A DNA stretch of 64,000 nucleotides from Larus michahellis (taxonomy: Eukaryota > Chordata > Aves > Charadriiformes > Laridae), in contig NC_133914.1 in the NCBI RefSeq assembly GCF_964199755.1, positions 2,356,001 to 2,420,000 of the forward strand. Reading direction: 5' to 3'. Of the stretch, positions 1-14,585 are shown one piece after another (the stretch's first letter is position 1; each line of letters begins with the position of its first letter). Both the position numbers and the translations under genes were made by a program. Under the pieces are notes generated by a model. That model did not search any database. It had not been told where the DNA came from and saw nothing but the letters and a program-made list of their open reading frames with translations.

Positions 1-3000
1 AAAGGGTTACTGGGGGAGGAGGGAATGAAAAGAGACTCCCCGTAGAGCAGAGTCGCGTTGCCCTGTTTCCCTAGCAAAAAAACCAATAGCAGAGAAGACC
101 TGTGTGTGCCCCTGGTCACAGGTGTAAGGGCCACTGCCTGAACTGTGCCTGAACGAGCGTACGTCACTGTGACGGGGGAGACCCCGGGTGAAAGGAGCAT
201 CTGTGCAGTTATCTCGGACACGTCTCCCTCCTCTCACCTTTCCATGGCATCTCTCCTCCGTGCTGGAATTCAGGTTAGTCCAGGAGCTGCTGCCAGCCCC
301 TTTGCGTAATGAGACAAAGGAGGACAGTGACAAGACCAAGGATATGACAGGGAGATTGTGCAAAAGCCTGAAGTGCTGAATTTGGAATAAAAATGTAAAT
401 ATCCCTACAAGGAGAATTTCCATGAATGCTACTATTTAAAACTTTTTTTGTTTGAAAAAAAGATGCTGATGGAATGATTTTCGCTGGTTTACTATTCAAC
501 AAGTTCGTAGTCCTTGCACGCAGAGGTGGGTGCTGAAAAGATCTCATCAGCCGTTTCACACCATATGTTGTGTCTTTTTAATCCAACGTAGACAATTGCA
601 GCATCAATCAAAAGGTATTATTCCAGGACTTTTTACGAGAAATAAGGATTTTTCATTCTGGTTATACGCAGCATGACCTTCAACTCTTAACACCCTAAAA
701 TAAAGTTTGTCGGAACTTTCCAGCTGACGTACCCAGGCTGCGGTATACAGCGTGAAGGTTTCTCATGATCTGAAGCTTGTGCTCTCCCGTTGTTTATCAC
801 CTGGAAAGTACAATGTCTATTCGCTGATATGTCAGGGTATAGACGCTATGTTTTGTTTGATAGCTCAGCTTGACTTTTCAGTGACTGAAATTTACATCCT
901 GGGTTTCAATCACGTAAGTTAGTTCTTAGCCAAACTTCAGATGCCTTTGATCTCTGCCCATGGGTTAACTGCTTTGAGGAGTCTCAAAATTGTTGGTATT
1001 GTTAAACAGACAACATATTTTTTCTTTTGATTAGACACCGAGGCTAGCACAACTGTCTGCTTTTCAGAGTTATCTGAGCAGCTTTCTCAAGTGCTGGAAG
1101 TTTACCCTTGAATATGACAGGTATAAAACGTGTTTTCTGTGTCTGTGTATCTTTCAGTCAAGTGATTGATCTGCCACATTAGTGCAAGCTTCAGCTTTGT
1201 CACCCTGGCACTTGCGAGCTGAGCTATATACACTCTGCAAGGGGAGATGACCCAGTATGAGGTTACCAAGGACACTCCCAGGATGGAGTAATCAGCAGTA
1301 GAAACCTTTGCATCATTTGCAAATACCTGAATTTGGCTAGTATACTAATAAGCGCAAAATGTCCATAACAGAAATTGTTTTCAAGGGCACGGAGGAAATA
1401 CTCTTGTGGCTTGCAACCTGAGTCATGTCGCTCAGCATCTTCTCTTCAGTGTGCATTGACTTTTCAGAGGCGTTATCAATCAGCTGGTTGAAATAATATT
1501 AGCAGAGGTTTTTAACAGATCTGTAAGGACCTACAGGAAATACATGAGGGATGTGGTAGGAGCTGTGTTTTGTAATTTTTCCTTTAAATTAGTTTTTGAA
1601 AATTAATGCAAAAATGATGAAGATCCATTGCAGAAGTAGGACAGAGCATGGCATACTCATTCATTTTATTCGGGATAGTGATAATTCCTAATGAAAGTAG
1701 GCAGGAGAGCAAGGCCCTATCAATTAGTCCCAATGAGCTGTTAAGTACAGCTTCTCCCACGCTGCCACTCCTTCCAGAGCGGATGTGGGCAGGAGACGAC
1801 TGGGAGACACCCTGACGCTGATTCCTCCTCGGGTGTTTTCTGGAGGGGCTGCTGAAGGAGCAGCGTGTTCTCGGGGAGCAGTGCTCTCTGTGGGAGCAGA
1901 GTGAAGTGGGGGTAACCCCATCGCGTTTCCCCTCTTGGCAGCGGGGAGGCGAGAGGCTGAGCCCCAGGTCCCTGGCGCTGCGGGGGCTGCATTCTCAACC
2001 CCTGGCACTGGTGGCAGCGGAGCTGAGGAGAGCCGCGTCCGCTGCTGTGTGAGATTGCATTTTTGCCTAAAGAGGGAATTAGTAAAACATGAATTGTCTT
2101 TGCAAATCAGGCAGTTGGTGTGGAATTTCCCATGCCGTGGTTGTGACATGTTTGGGGCAGTGTTGCGCACCACGCTGGGTACCAACCACAGCAAAGGCAT
2201 CTACAGGGTTTTTGCTTCAAAGATTCAGTTCTGGCTCTCTCCAGCTTTATGCTATTGCTCGTTCTGCCCTGTTAGTTCCAGTATCTGGTTACTAATCTAA
2301 TCCACTACATTTTGAGGCTTTAATCAGCCCTAAGTACAGAGTAACCTCCTTTAGTAAGAATAATCACAGTACAGAGTAAACGGCACACGTTGTGTGGGGA
2401 CATTATCTCCCTTGTTTTGCCTTGCAGTCTTTCCATGCAAAAAAGAAGGAAAAACCCCCTCAATAAGAGTTAAACAATAGTCTTAACACCTGGAAAGTTA
2501 AGAAATGGTAAATAGCAATTATAATTTAAAAAGGATGGGTTTTGCTGTGGCATTTGAAAATGATTTATTTGGAAGTGAACATTTAAAGAGAAAGAAAACT
2601 TACTGTGTAGTAATGGAAACAGAATTTTATACAAAAGACAGCTCTGCAGTACCCGTAACCTTGAAGAACTAGGCAGAAGCAGGCACAGTGCATCCTTCCC
2701 TCACCGTCTTGCTAATGCAGTGCCTGGTCTCAGTGTGACCGTAACATTAATTCAAGATTTGGGACCTTTTTTCTGGAAGTCTACTGGTGCTACAGCAGCA
2801 GGTGGCATCGACCTACTGGGAGCTCAGCACAGTATGAATTGCCAGATGAAGGTGGGGAAAAAAGAGATCTTGGAAGTTTGAATGGCAGCTGTCAAATATG
2901 CAACTGAGACCAATCTCTGTTTAATTTGCCTCAAGAGACGAGAAATTCCTTGGTGACATTTAGTTACATCTCCAAAGGTGGTAGAGGTTAGGTTTTTTGG

Positions 3001-6000
3001 AGACCACTTCTCTGAAGTGCCACAGAATAAGTATTCAATTCTCTTTTCTCCCAAGAGACTCTGGGCATCTTGTTGAAATACTAAGGAGAGAAAAGTAGAA
3101 ACGCATAAAAAGGTCATTAGAAAAATTTAAGAAAGTGGCATTTAGCAAGCGTAAGGAGCTTGTGTCAGATGAAACGCTAGCCTTTACACTAATTGTTGCA
3201 CGTAAAGATCACTAGGAATGTTTTTTTAGAGGACATCTCAGTGAAATTTGCAATTCTCATTCGTCAACAGACTTTACTAAGGGGCTATTCATTGAGTAAC
3301 ACACAGGGTGCAACACATCCCTCATATTGCAAGATCGCTAGAGTAAATGAATTCCTTGAAATTATAGTAGGAATTGCAGACAGTAATAGGCAGTATCTCC
3401 CAACTTAATTGCCAGAAGTGCCTGGAGGAAGAAATTTTCTTCATTAGCGATTGTGCGTCGTGTCTCTAGAAGCACAGAAGCACAGGGATTTCCCTGACAA
3501 ACTTCTGCACTTGGTGCTGTCGCCGGCTGCCTTCTCGCACAATCGGTGGAATGCACCGACTTGCAGATCCGTGCGTTAAGAAGGGACATCTTAATTAGCA
3601 GCTCCTGGGGAAGAGCAGCTCACCCCGGCCGATGGCGGGGCTGTGCTGAGCCGGGGCTCAGCCATCTCCCCGAGGGCCCACGGGGGCTCCCAAGCTTGGA
3701 ACCGGCGAAAAGCTGGAGGTTGCCCATAGTGGAGAGATGGTTCTTCCTGGGTTTTGTTTATTTGCTTTCAGAATAACCCTACTGTGGAACTTTGGGGATG
3801 GGTGGCTTCTTGGAAAGACAACAAGCAAACAGGTATTAAAAGAAATGTAGGTATTTTTAGTATTAAAACTAGTATTTTAGTGTAAATCTCCCCCCTCTCC
3901 CCCTTCCCAGAGACAAGGCTCTCTCTCAAGGAATAATGGGATTATTCGCTGGTGGTCATGTGCTGGCTGGCTGAGAGGAAAGCTTGTTAAAGGATTTTTC
4001 CCGAGTTCCTCCAGCTCTCCTCATTACCCCTATTTGCGGGCAGATCTGGTATGAAGACAAATGTATCTTCAGTGCTTAGGAAGTGCCAGCATCTCCTGAA
4101 ATAATGAATTAAATTACTGCCATGAAGCTTGTTTCACCTTGTGATGTGCATGTTTAATTATTTGACAGGTTTTGATAGAAAGTACAGCATTTAAGTGTCA
4201 GTATATTCACAGCATATGGTTCAATGAACTGATCTTTATGTATTCATGCCTTATAAACGGCTTTGAATGCACATCTAACAAGGGACTGTATTAGGCATAA
4301 TAGGATAGGTACAGCAAAAAGGAGAATGTTTCAATTGGCATCTAAAAGGCATCAGTTTCTATATGGGATGACAGTGTGAAAGTGCCTCTTAGAATAACCC
4401 ACGGAAAATGCAAGAGATGAGTTAAATGTGAACCCAGGAGGAAGGTCTTGAAGATTGTGCTTGCAGCAAAAATCAGATCAATGGAGAACAGAAAACGAAA
4501 CAATGGTAAAGCCTACCAGCTAAGTAGGTCACCAGTTAACAAGACAGTGACTCACGCAGAGAGGGAGAATTTAATTTTTAAACACCAAATCCCGAGTTTG
4601 CTTGAAATAAAATGTATATATAAATTTAGTAGCTGGTCAAATAAGATAAAAATATGTTATATTATTTCATTCTACTGTTTGCAATTTCTATTATATTTAC
4701 TTATACAATACTTTATTAACTTCTAACATTCAAGTCTTGATTATATATAAATTCTTTGTGTTGCTGTTGTTTCTACATACCCAGCTCAGGGCTCACATGA
4801 ACCAGTAGCTACTTGAACAGCGGTAGTTGATCCAGGTGGTGCAGTGATACTCACTCTTCCAATTTAAATCGCTCAGTACGTGAGCAACTGTGTGACCCGG
4901 AGAAGTAATGCATTGTTTTTCTGTTAGTGTTGGTCTGTATCATTCTTTGGATGCTGGACTAAAATTTCTGGGAGAACGGGCTGGTCTGTGTTGTCTGCAG
5001 ATAGATTCGAGTTCTTTGTGTCCTATCTGTTCATAGATATGAAAATATATGTGTGTGTATGAAAAAGCATATCTATAAAACCATTGACGTATTGCCAGAA
5101 AAAGGGGCTGCCCTATCAATTTAATTGGTATATCCTTTATGTAGCTTGAAGGATGTACAAAGCATAACCAAGGTGACATAATTCAGATCAATGCTTTCCT
5201 AACATATGTTATACATGAACAGTCGATATTTTAATGCCTTTTCTCCAAGAACAGCTCTGTGTTCACTCAAACTCCATTTAAAATCTTTCTGCAGTTACAA
5301 TTAGTGTTTTATCTTATTGATTAATGGAGAAAGATCTATAAGGCATATCTTAAAATCATCTAGCAATAAAACCCTGTGTAATGATAGTGTCTTTGTAATA
5401 TTTTTAATAATGACACAAAGAACTTATTCTTCCTTCTCAGATGTCAACACGGGATTTATGTTAATGGAGGGGGAAATTCACTGTGGATCCACCTGGCCAC
5501 AGTCCCTACCTCTGGTAGTCCCGGACCCGGACAGCTGAGCTGGTGGCAGCTCAGGGTTAGTCATGGGAGGAAGTGCTTCATAATGACGATAAACCACTAA
5601 TAAATGCTATTAGCTCCACTGTCGTCTTTTGTCTGCTACACAACTGTGTGTTAGTGGAAAGATCTCGTTCCATTTTCATGCCTCCATCTTTTTTCTCCGA
5701 GCAATTCTTTTCTGTAGTGTTTTTAGTTGCCACATCTGCTGGCTGGGGCCTGACTGTGCATGGAGACAGCCCCTCAGTCTGAAGGTGTGCAAGGGGCTGG
5801 AGACGAGCAGGCGGGAAGGGAAGTGATTGTCGCCACAACGCAGGGCAGAACAGCCCGGTGCCCATTTGTCAGGGTGCGCTCTTTTAAAACTAAGTGCACT
5901 AAATGGAGCATGCATGTGGTCTACAGAAGGAAGTATCTTGTTATTTTTTGGTCCCGAGCTGAGCCGAGTTAAGCCTACATCATCCCCTCTTAAATAGAAT

Positions 6001-9000
6001 ATAAAACATCCACGTGAAGCTATGCACCGACTTAATCGGGATAGCTCTTCCGAGCTGTTGAATTCTAAATTGCAGCCAGTGACTAAAGGTGAAATTCTTG
6101 CTATTGTACTTAGTCTTCTGCATTATCCAGACCAACTCATTCTCATGAGGTTTTTAAAAGCATCCTTGAGCGATGAGCTCAAACTCTAGACAGTGAAAGG
6201 AATTCAACTAGCAGTAAAATGTTTTATGTCTGGAAAGTATTTGAACCCTCACCAAGCTTTGTTAGTGGTTGGCCAAAGAGAGGTATCTGAAGAAATCCTT
6301 CCGCAGGCAAGGAATGGAACAGGTATCAGGAGAATGTTTTAAACAAAAGCAGGGTAATTTTTGTGAAAAATTGCAAACAGTTTTGCACGCAAGCAGCTTC
6401 TAATTTGCACCTTTCCAATCAAAACCATTTGTCCCGTATTAGCGAGTTTGTGGGTAGATGCTCCTTCTGTCTTCTCGCACGTGGCAGTGCCAGACTTTCT
6501 GAAATCACGGGTTTCTCTTAGTAGTAAAGTCTTGATTGCTTTTTCTCCATCGCACCTACACTACCTGATAGCAGCTACTGCCTGACACCACCATGGTGGT
6601 TTTTCACTTTAGTCTGTCACTTTGCAGGGGGTCACAAAGGTACTGTCTCTTCTCCCGTACGGGTGGGACACAGCTGGGGAGAGCCCTGTTTTAACCGGAG
6701 AATCATTCCTCCATGGAGCTGTAGCTGCCCGCGTCTCCCCTCTGAGAGACGGTGCTCCTCTGGCCATTGCAGAGGCTCAGACAGGGACTATGAAGAAGGG
6801 GGGGCCAGGGTGGCTGCGTTTGCATTCCCTTCTGGTAGACGTTTTTGCAACTATATGCTTCTAGGCATTGGTCTAAAATAATGAAATGCATGTGTATTTT
6901 TAGAGATGATGTGAATTTTGGATTAATTAAGAATGTAAGTTCCAGGCTTCTTCTTTAGATGTGAGCTCTTATTAATATTTATAAAAAACTATTACATATT
7001 AATACATTCATAATACATAAGATATGTGGCACTATCAGTTTTAATAGATTTTTTTTTTTTTTTAGGACATCGTTGTAACTGTGAGGATGTTCTCCTCTGT
7101 CCTTCTTAGAGTTGAAAGAGTAATCATATGGATTTATTCTCCCAGTGTTTATACAAGATTTTTTTGAAAAGCCTCCTTTTTAATTACCTTGCCAGTCTAT
7201 CAATAAAAGGCTGTAGGCAATGTAATTTCAGCTGCAAGTGGTTGTATAAACTGCAATCAGAACACTCAAGGAGCAAAATGGCTGTAGGTATGAATCTGAT
7301 TGAATCCAATATATGGCACTGATGCTGAAGAATGCGAATGAATGGGCAGCTCGGGCTGCTCTGGAGGTGACCGGGGGAGGTTTGGGAGCCTCCCTGGAAG
7401 CCTGGCACCATTCTTGGAGCGCTGCGGGCACAGTCCCACGCGGCACACCACGATGGGAGGGCTCGGCTGTGGCCTCGCCACCTCCGTGCCCGCGGATGGA
7501 CCTGCTTGAGGGGCTGTTCTGGCTCAGCTGTAAACGTGGGCAGGGGCTACTCCGGCGTCTGGTGCACAGCACAGAGCACGGACCGTGGCATAGGAGGGGT
7601 GTCCGGCTTATAACTCACCTTCCTGCATACCAGAAATGACTTTAGACTCGTTAGCTGGAACTGAGTCACACTTTCATGGAGGAAAAAGAAACTTCTATTT
7701 TTTTTTTCCCCTTCAAAAAGTGTCTGCTTTAAAAAAATAAAGCAACTAAGGTCTGGGCTGCTTGTATCATGGTTTCCGTGCACGTTTGTACCGGTGTTTG
7801 GCTAAACTTTGCCAAGCTCCTTCCTCTGCAGTAATTAGGATTCCATATTTTTTTGAAATCTTTTTAGCATTCCTCATTTCAAAGTTAATTTGCTTTCAGA
7901 ACAACCCAATTAGAGGTGAATCACTCTATATATGTGCAATTCTGCACTAATTGCTTTATTTGATCATTTTATATTTATAAGGTAAATGCCTTATTTTCTT
8001 TAGAAGGGAGCTATCATTGCCTCCCACCTATTGCATCTCAAGGTCTTTTCCATTTTGTGGTTGGCTATTAGCAATAAAGAATAATGTTATTGCACGGTTG
8101 TTCAGAGAATTATGCAATTTGCAAAAGAATCACACTAAGGAGCCATCCCGTAGTGTTGGAAGGGAGACGCGTGAGGGGCTCGGGGGACGCGTGCCGGGGA
8201 GCCCTCCTCGCCCTGTTTGACATCCCGGGTGTGGGAGCTCGGGTCCTGCCGCGGGACCTGCGGGGTCACAACCCTGCTCCAGGAGATGGAAAAATAATTC
8301 AGTCATCTGAGACTGGTTGTCTGTGGTGCTGTGGGGAGATCCAATACCGCCTCCTGGCCCCAGCAGAGCACAGCGTTCATGCTAAACTTCAGCTGCGCAC
8401 ACCATCCCGTGTCCTGGGCTGAATTATTTTTCTGGGATTGTGTGTTTTCTGTGATTGTGATCCCAGATATGGGATTCTGAAATGTGTGTCTCCCAGTTTC
8501 GCAGTCAAGATACGTAAATGTTTAAGGGCAAGCCCCTTTTTTTCCATGTTTTATTACATGAGTTTAGTATTAATTCTGAATTAGTCTACAGTGGTCTTAG
8601 CAAAATATTTTAAAGTTATTTTTATTTATTAGCATATGTTGGCAAGAATAAGCATGAAACCAGGCCTGGTTTTCAGTCAGCCTCACAGTGTGAGAGCTCC
8701 AGCTCTAAATGTTCACAGCATGTTCTTTAGGCTGTGTTAATATACATCAATTCTCACAGACAAATTAACATTGAACATTTGCAGCCAGAATTTTGATTAG
8801 CTGGGTCAGCTGCAGCAATCTTACTGTAAGCGCAATAGCTCCCGACGTGATTTTACCCGAACCTTTCCTCGCTCCTGGTTCTCCTTGGAGCGGGTTGTTC
8901 TGACATCGCACCCACACCTTTTTTTTCTAGATATATTAAGTAAGAAAAGCAGCAAGCATGCTTTAAGTCCAGACCAAGGAATAAAGAAAATCTAAATCTA

Positions 9001-10200
9001 AAACTTTGAGCGGGGAGGGGTAAAAATGAAACGGAGAGCGGGTAAAATGCCAGATTGACTCGTGGAAGCAGCTAATGAGCCAGCCCTGGCAAGAGTCAGA
9101 TGAATATGCCAAGCCACATTCATGTGGCATTAACAATATGTGTTCCCTTAAAAACAACACAATAAAAGGTGATACCATGTTTTGAAGCCTGCAGCAAATT
9201 TTCAATGGGAGGGAAAGTTCTGTTTTTTAAAATTAAATTAATAAATTATTATTAGGAAAGTTTTCTAGTGGTATTTACAACATTGACGCTTGAACTTTTG
9301 GTTTATTTGTAATTCCAAGGATACTGTAGCCAAAATAGTAATACAAAAATTGCTGTCTTGTAACATTTCAAAGTTGCAGCAGCACTATCCATCTCTAGCA
9401 GAATCCCATCCAACAAGCCAGCAGCAAGAAAAGAAATTGGCACAAATTCAATTCATTCGGGCTGGAAATAAGATTGAGGAATACCATCACCTTAATTCAT
9501 TATTATTTTCACTATGTGAATTGTAATCTTGTCATCATCCTTTATGCCATCCTTAAAATAATTCTGTTCTCTGGGGAGTTTCAAATATTTCTTGCCAGGT
9601 AGCAACGCTGGAAATATATGTTAGATATCAGCACGCCGAGCACTGTATGGTAATTACAGGGGACACACAATCTCATTTAAGAACCCGGGGAGCACCTGTA
9701 TAACCAGGGAAGGTGCTGTGCTTGTTATGCTGCACGGCAACTGCTAATGTTGTTGTTATACAGGTGTGTATTAGATTAAGCTGTTTGCTCATTCCATTAT
9801 GCATTTCCCTGGTAATCATAACTACAGGCACAGAAAGCTCCTGGGATACCGGCGGGCCGTAAGGAAGTATTGAAATGCCCTTCCTTACCACCAGCTGGGT
9901 TTGAAATAAGAAGCTTTTGTGAGTAATTTCCAAACCCACTGGACCAAAGAGCCGAACGGTGAGACCCCTGAGCCCGCAGAACAGGGAAAGCTCGAGAAAC
10001 ATGTTGGAAACTTTTGTTCTTTTGGTCTCAATCCAGCAAAGCAGTGTGTGTTTAACTGGAGAGGCTGGTTCAGAGTCCCAGCGGCGGGGGCTGAAAGCCA
10101 GGCCCGTTCCCTTTGCTGTTCAGCACCTGGGGACTGCGGGCCCTGCGCAAGGAACGGGTTTTGTTAAGCAGAGCGGGTTGGTGCGTTAGAGGTGGCTGGA
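1..10200. other. intergenic, no gene recognised
   Basis: This is mostly AT-rich unique sequence with stops in all frames and no recognisable exon, RNA gene or transposon. It includes a run of about 16 T near 7050-7065 and a GC-richer patch at about 7340-7560. Its distance from GRIK3 suggests intergenic DNA, but it could hold introns or distant regulatory DNA of a neighbouring gene. Confidence 0.6.
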
Positions 10201-10860
10201 AAAGGAGATGCTGGGGAAAATGACCTGCTCTACGCTGCCAGCCCCTTGCTGGGCAGGGCAGACAGGCCGGGAGCAGCCCCAGCCCGCAGATACAGATAAA
10301 ACTTTCCTTCTTCGAGGGCCAAACAGTGCCAAAGGCCGAGTGCTCCCGCAGCGTGGGGCGGGTGTTTCAGCAGTGGGGTGGAAGGGCAGCCGCTGCGCCA
10401 TGGGCCGTATGCTCCAGCTCTGCCGTGGCCCGTTGGCCGAGCCTGTCCCCTTCCTACCCTCCCTCGTGGCTGGCAGAAGGCAGAGTCGGGGGAGCGGAGC
10501 GTGGGTGGGCAGCGCTGCCGGGGCGGCACTGGAGGCAGGTACCTGCCTGTCCCTGCCTTCATCGCACCTGACAGATTTGTCCCCGCTTAGTAATCAGAGG
10601 CGCTGGGCTGAGGCAGGGCTTGACAGCGTGATGAAGAACACATGCTGACGTGTAGGACAAATTGCTGTAGCAAAGCTGTGGTAATAGCCTGTAATGCAGA
10701 GGGAAAATAAAGCAAACACCACCTGGAAGGCACAGGCAGGGCGGGAGTCCCTGCAGCCCCGGGCAGAGACCCTGCGGGGGCAGCTCCGGTGGCTGCCCCA
10801 GGTCCCCATCTCACCTGCCAAGCCCCAGCAAACAAGAAACTCCTGCATCTTACTGGCTAT
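10200..10860. other. GC-rich intergenic block
   Basis: GC-rich sequence with several overlapping open frames on both strands. None resembles a known protein family, and the openness is explained by the low frequency of stop codons in GC-rich DNA. No splice-bounded exon was recognised. Confidence 0.5.
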
Positions 10861-12732
10861 AAAAATACATGATGGGGAATATCTGTAAGAGCATCAATCT
10901 TCATGAGTGAGGAGAGGATGGAGTAGGGGAGTCACAAGTGAGTTATCCTGTCACTCCTGACAAATGAAGATAAATTGTGTGACACTGGCTATTTATTTAT
11001 ACACTTTGCTGGGTATGCATATGGGTATGAGCGGGAGGAAGAGCGTTATGTCACAGATGTAACTGTGTGCCATAAAGGCCTTTTGTAAGGGTGAGTTTTG
11101 GGTGGTTATTGCTGCATGTGGTCAAAACAGTCAATGACTCGTCTCCACAGAAAGCTTCAGATGGAGGATTTCTCATCAGTGGGTGAGGGAGGGCAGTGGC
11201 TGAATCAAGCCCTGTAGCTGCAGTGAGGTTTTTGGTTCCGCGGGGGAACCTCGTGCTGGTCAGCAGGGCAGCATGGCAGCTCTGTGCCCTCCTGTGAGCA
11301 TGGAGCGCACAACTATTAGGGGAAGTTACAAACTTATTTTCTACAAGAAAACTCATAAACAGGGGATGGACCAGTCCCCCATCTTTGAAAAACAAGCAGT
11401 GAGTGAAAAAGGTGTGGCATACTGTAGAAATAACTGCTTTTTTTGTTCACCAGGTTGCATGCTTACTTCTTTCTATTGGTTTGCAATTAACTGGCCCCTG
11501 GGCAGGGGCAAGATAGTGTTTGTAGACGCTGCAGGAATGTGCAGGACTTGACACCTTCCCGTGCACAGATACTCTGCCTGGTGGCCCGATACATCACTTG
11601 TATGTGCAAATGAGTGGGTGGGAGAAGCTCTTTTTGAATGGATATTGTACTTGCATGTGTCAGGAGGGGACTTCTGAACACAGAAGGAGTGGGGGTCCCG
11701 CTGGGGACAGGCTCCGGGGAGGGGCAGTGTCTCTGTCAGAGGAGCTCAGCATCCCCAGGGATGAGGAGGAGGGCTGATGGCCGAGCCGTTGGGGTGTGCT
11801 CTGCCCAGGATTGCATTTTCCGTCTTGTGCTGTGGTTCGTGACACAATAGAGATTCTCTGCTGGGACTAGCTGGGATGCTTTATAAAAATATTTCTAAGC
11901 AGAGGGAGTTGGTTAGGGAAAAAATCCTCATAGTTGTGTTGGATCTGTGTTCTCATCAGAAATAAATTGACAGAGTTAAACTCCTGTTGTCTCACATCTG
12001 AGCAAGAAGCAGCTCCTTTTCCGCAGATTGCTATCTCAGAAGGAATTGTAGATGCAAATAACAACACTTGTCTCATATCCTGATTGTTTTCAGCAGCTGA
12101 CTAGCTAAGTATAAGCACCCATTAAAAATGAATGTGTGCATTAGCTGGTGACAAGTTTTGAAAACTGATCCCATAGCATTTTGAAATGTTTTATCTCTAC
12201 AATGGCTGTGTTAGAGCTTGGTCAGTCCTGAGGCAGCATCAGGAGGACTGATGAACCGGATGCGGTAGTGTCCACTCTGCAGCATCAGCTCTGCTAGGCT
12301 GGGGTTAGGACTCCCTCAGCTGTGGGGTGTCCCTGTAGCCCATGAGCATGGCCAGACTCTGCGCTCTTCCCGCACTGGAATGGTGCAGCTGGCTTCGGAG
12401 AGCAGCACCCACCACAAATGAGCTGTGGCCAGGTCATGTCAGAGCGGACGTGACCTGCAGAGCTAATACTCCGAGGAAGCATTCCTCGCATCGTCTGGAG
12501 CATTGACACTTAAACTGCATCCTCCCCTAATCAGCCTTTTCAAAGGCCAGCTGGCCCCTGATCTGTCTGCTGTGCCCAGGTTTCGGTCTTTGCCACACCA
12601 GGTGATTCCTGGAGTTGCCCTGTGGGTGTCACGATGGACTCCTGTCCTTGCAGATGGAAGGAACCGTCAGTCCCTCTGGGGCATTCCACCCTTCCAAGGC
12701 TCTGATCCGAGCCTATGGATCACGCCTGCCTT

Positions 12733-12754
12733 GTACCAAGGTGCTCCTTGGTAC
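12733..12754. repeat. perfect 9-bp inverted repeat with 4-nt loop
   Basis: GTACCAAGG-TGCT-CCTTGGTAC. The stem does not extend outward, so it is too short for a microRNA precursor. Confidence 0.6.
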
Positions 12755-14547
12755 CATGAGGAGCCAGCAGCATGTGCTGCCTGGAGTGCTGGAAGCGTTT
12801 TAACTGTTGGTGGCACTCTGTTTTCACTTGTAAGTCACTGCTCTTTTAGTGGCAGTCGCTGTTGATAACCTGCTTCTCTGCCTGCCATGGGACCACGCGT
12901 GACCACTGGCACCGAGCGTGCCGAGTCTGAGCAGTGGTAGAGTGGCATCACGGCTCTTGTGTCACCCCCAGTGTATCTGGGGGCACGTGATGCTCCCAGC
13001 TGCTCCCTTCGGCAACACCGATTTGGAGGTTGGTTTTTGCTCCTGTCTGGTGAGGGAGCCCTGGACAGGTCCCGGAGGCCGAGGCCAGGCCTGCGCACGG
13101 CGTTGCAGGATGGGCAGCCTCCTCGGACCGTAAGCAGGAGAACGCTCTGAGGCTCTGGAGCGGAACTTAAAAACTGATGTAAAATGCGACTGCTGCCACA
13201 GCCTGCTTCTGGGATGTTAGGCAGATCTTTAATTATTCCAATGAAAAATCACCTGTCCATCAAACGAAATGAGACTAAACAATAATAAGCCTTACTTTGT
13301 TGAATTTGCTATTTAAATAACTTTTTTCTTAAGTCACATTTGGATAGAAAACATAATATAATAGATGTTTTCCCACGAAGATTTGTATCTTCTCTAAAAA
13401 GTAATGAAAATATTTCCCCTCCAACTCTCCTTAGTCTCTTTGTCACTCAGTTACAGTGTATGTATGGACCCATGTAGCATCTGAAAATTCTCAGCTTCCT
13501 TGGTCAAGCAGAATACAAAACTTAGAGCTGATATCATCACCGTCAATGAAGAAACTGAAATAAAATTAAAAAAAAGGTATTTGTACTGCCAGATAATATT
13601 AATGCAGAGCAAATGAGTGTAAACAGTCCAAGAATAATTTTAGATGAAAAATGAGAAAGAAAAATCAGCCCGTCAGGAGACAGAACCTAAAACAGCCTTC
13701 CAAAAGAAATACAGGGGAATAAAAAAAAAAAGCATCAGCAATTATCAAGTGTATCTTCGCTTTATACATTACATGTCAGGATTATATGGCAGGATCATAG
13801 GAGACTTTTTTCCTAGCTGATGCTTTCTGGGATGGATCTCTTTGTTTTCCTGAAGCCCACAGCACTATGAAGATAGAAATCTGTAATTTTGAGAAATCTC
13901 TATTGTTGGAAGAAAGCACTGATAGAGTGGAATCCCTGATGTTTCACAGTGTTTGCAGGACATGCCTTATCAAGGGAGCTATAAAGATGCAGGGTGTTTG
14001 GGCCCGGGGACCATCATGCCCTTTGCATTACGCATCTCTATAGATGCAAATTTATTTTCAAATTAACCCTCAGCTCAGTGGAGTCCCACTAATCCTTTTA
14101 CAAAGGCATGAACTGCTAATCCGAGTCCTGCACTGGGCCTGTTGCTCTCTGAGGGCTACCTAGATTAGTTTTCAAGTTTAAAATGAAATTTGTATTATTT
14201 CTATAAAGAGTGCAGTTTAAGTTGGGGGTGACTTTTTGCTTCTCTGGAGAGGCTTCCTGGGACAGAGCTAGTATGACATCTTACTTCCAAGTTGCTTCCT
14301 AAAAGAGAAAGCTGTAGCGGGTGAGTTATCACGTCCTTCAGTTTCTGGGAATGTGGGTTCCAGATGGTTTCTGCTTACGGAGCAGTAAAAAGGTGTTATG
14401 CTAATACAGTATCATGACTTTTGCCTGCGGCAGATAGTGCAAATGGGGATCAAAGTAAGGGCGAGAGAGTGGGGTGGTACAGGCCTGGAATGGCTAACAA
14501 GTGACATGCTGGGGAGGCACGCATGGAGCCTGGGCTGTGTCTGATGG

Positions 14548-14585
14548 TTATCAATATGTTGATAAACTGTTATCACTAAATTATC
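14548..14585. promoter_or_regulatory. cluster of four GATA motifs with an inverted repeat
   Basis: TTATC/GATAA occurs at 14548-14552, 14561-14565, 14570-14574 and 14581-14585. The first two form a perfect inverted repeat, TTATCAA-TATG-TTGATAA (14548-14565). The density is high for a 5-bp motif. Function is inferred from motif content only. Confidence 0.35.

Noticed and set aside
12733..12754. Hairpin as a possible microRNA precursor
   Set aside because: The stem is only 9 bp and does not extend beyond the inverted repeat.
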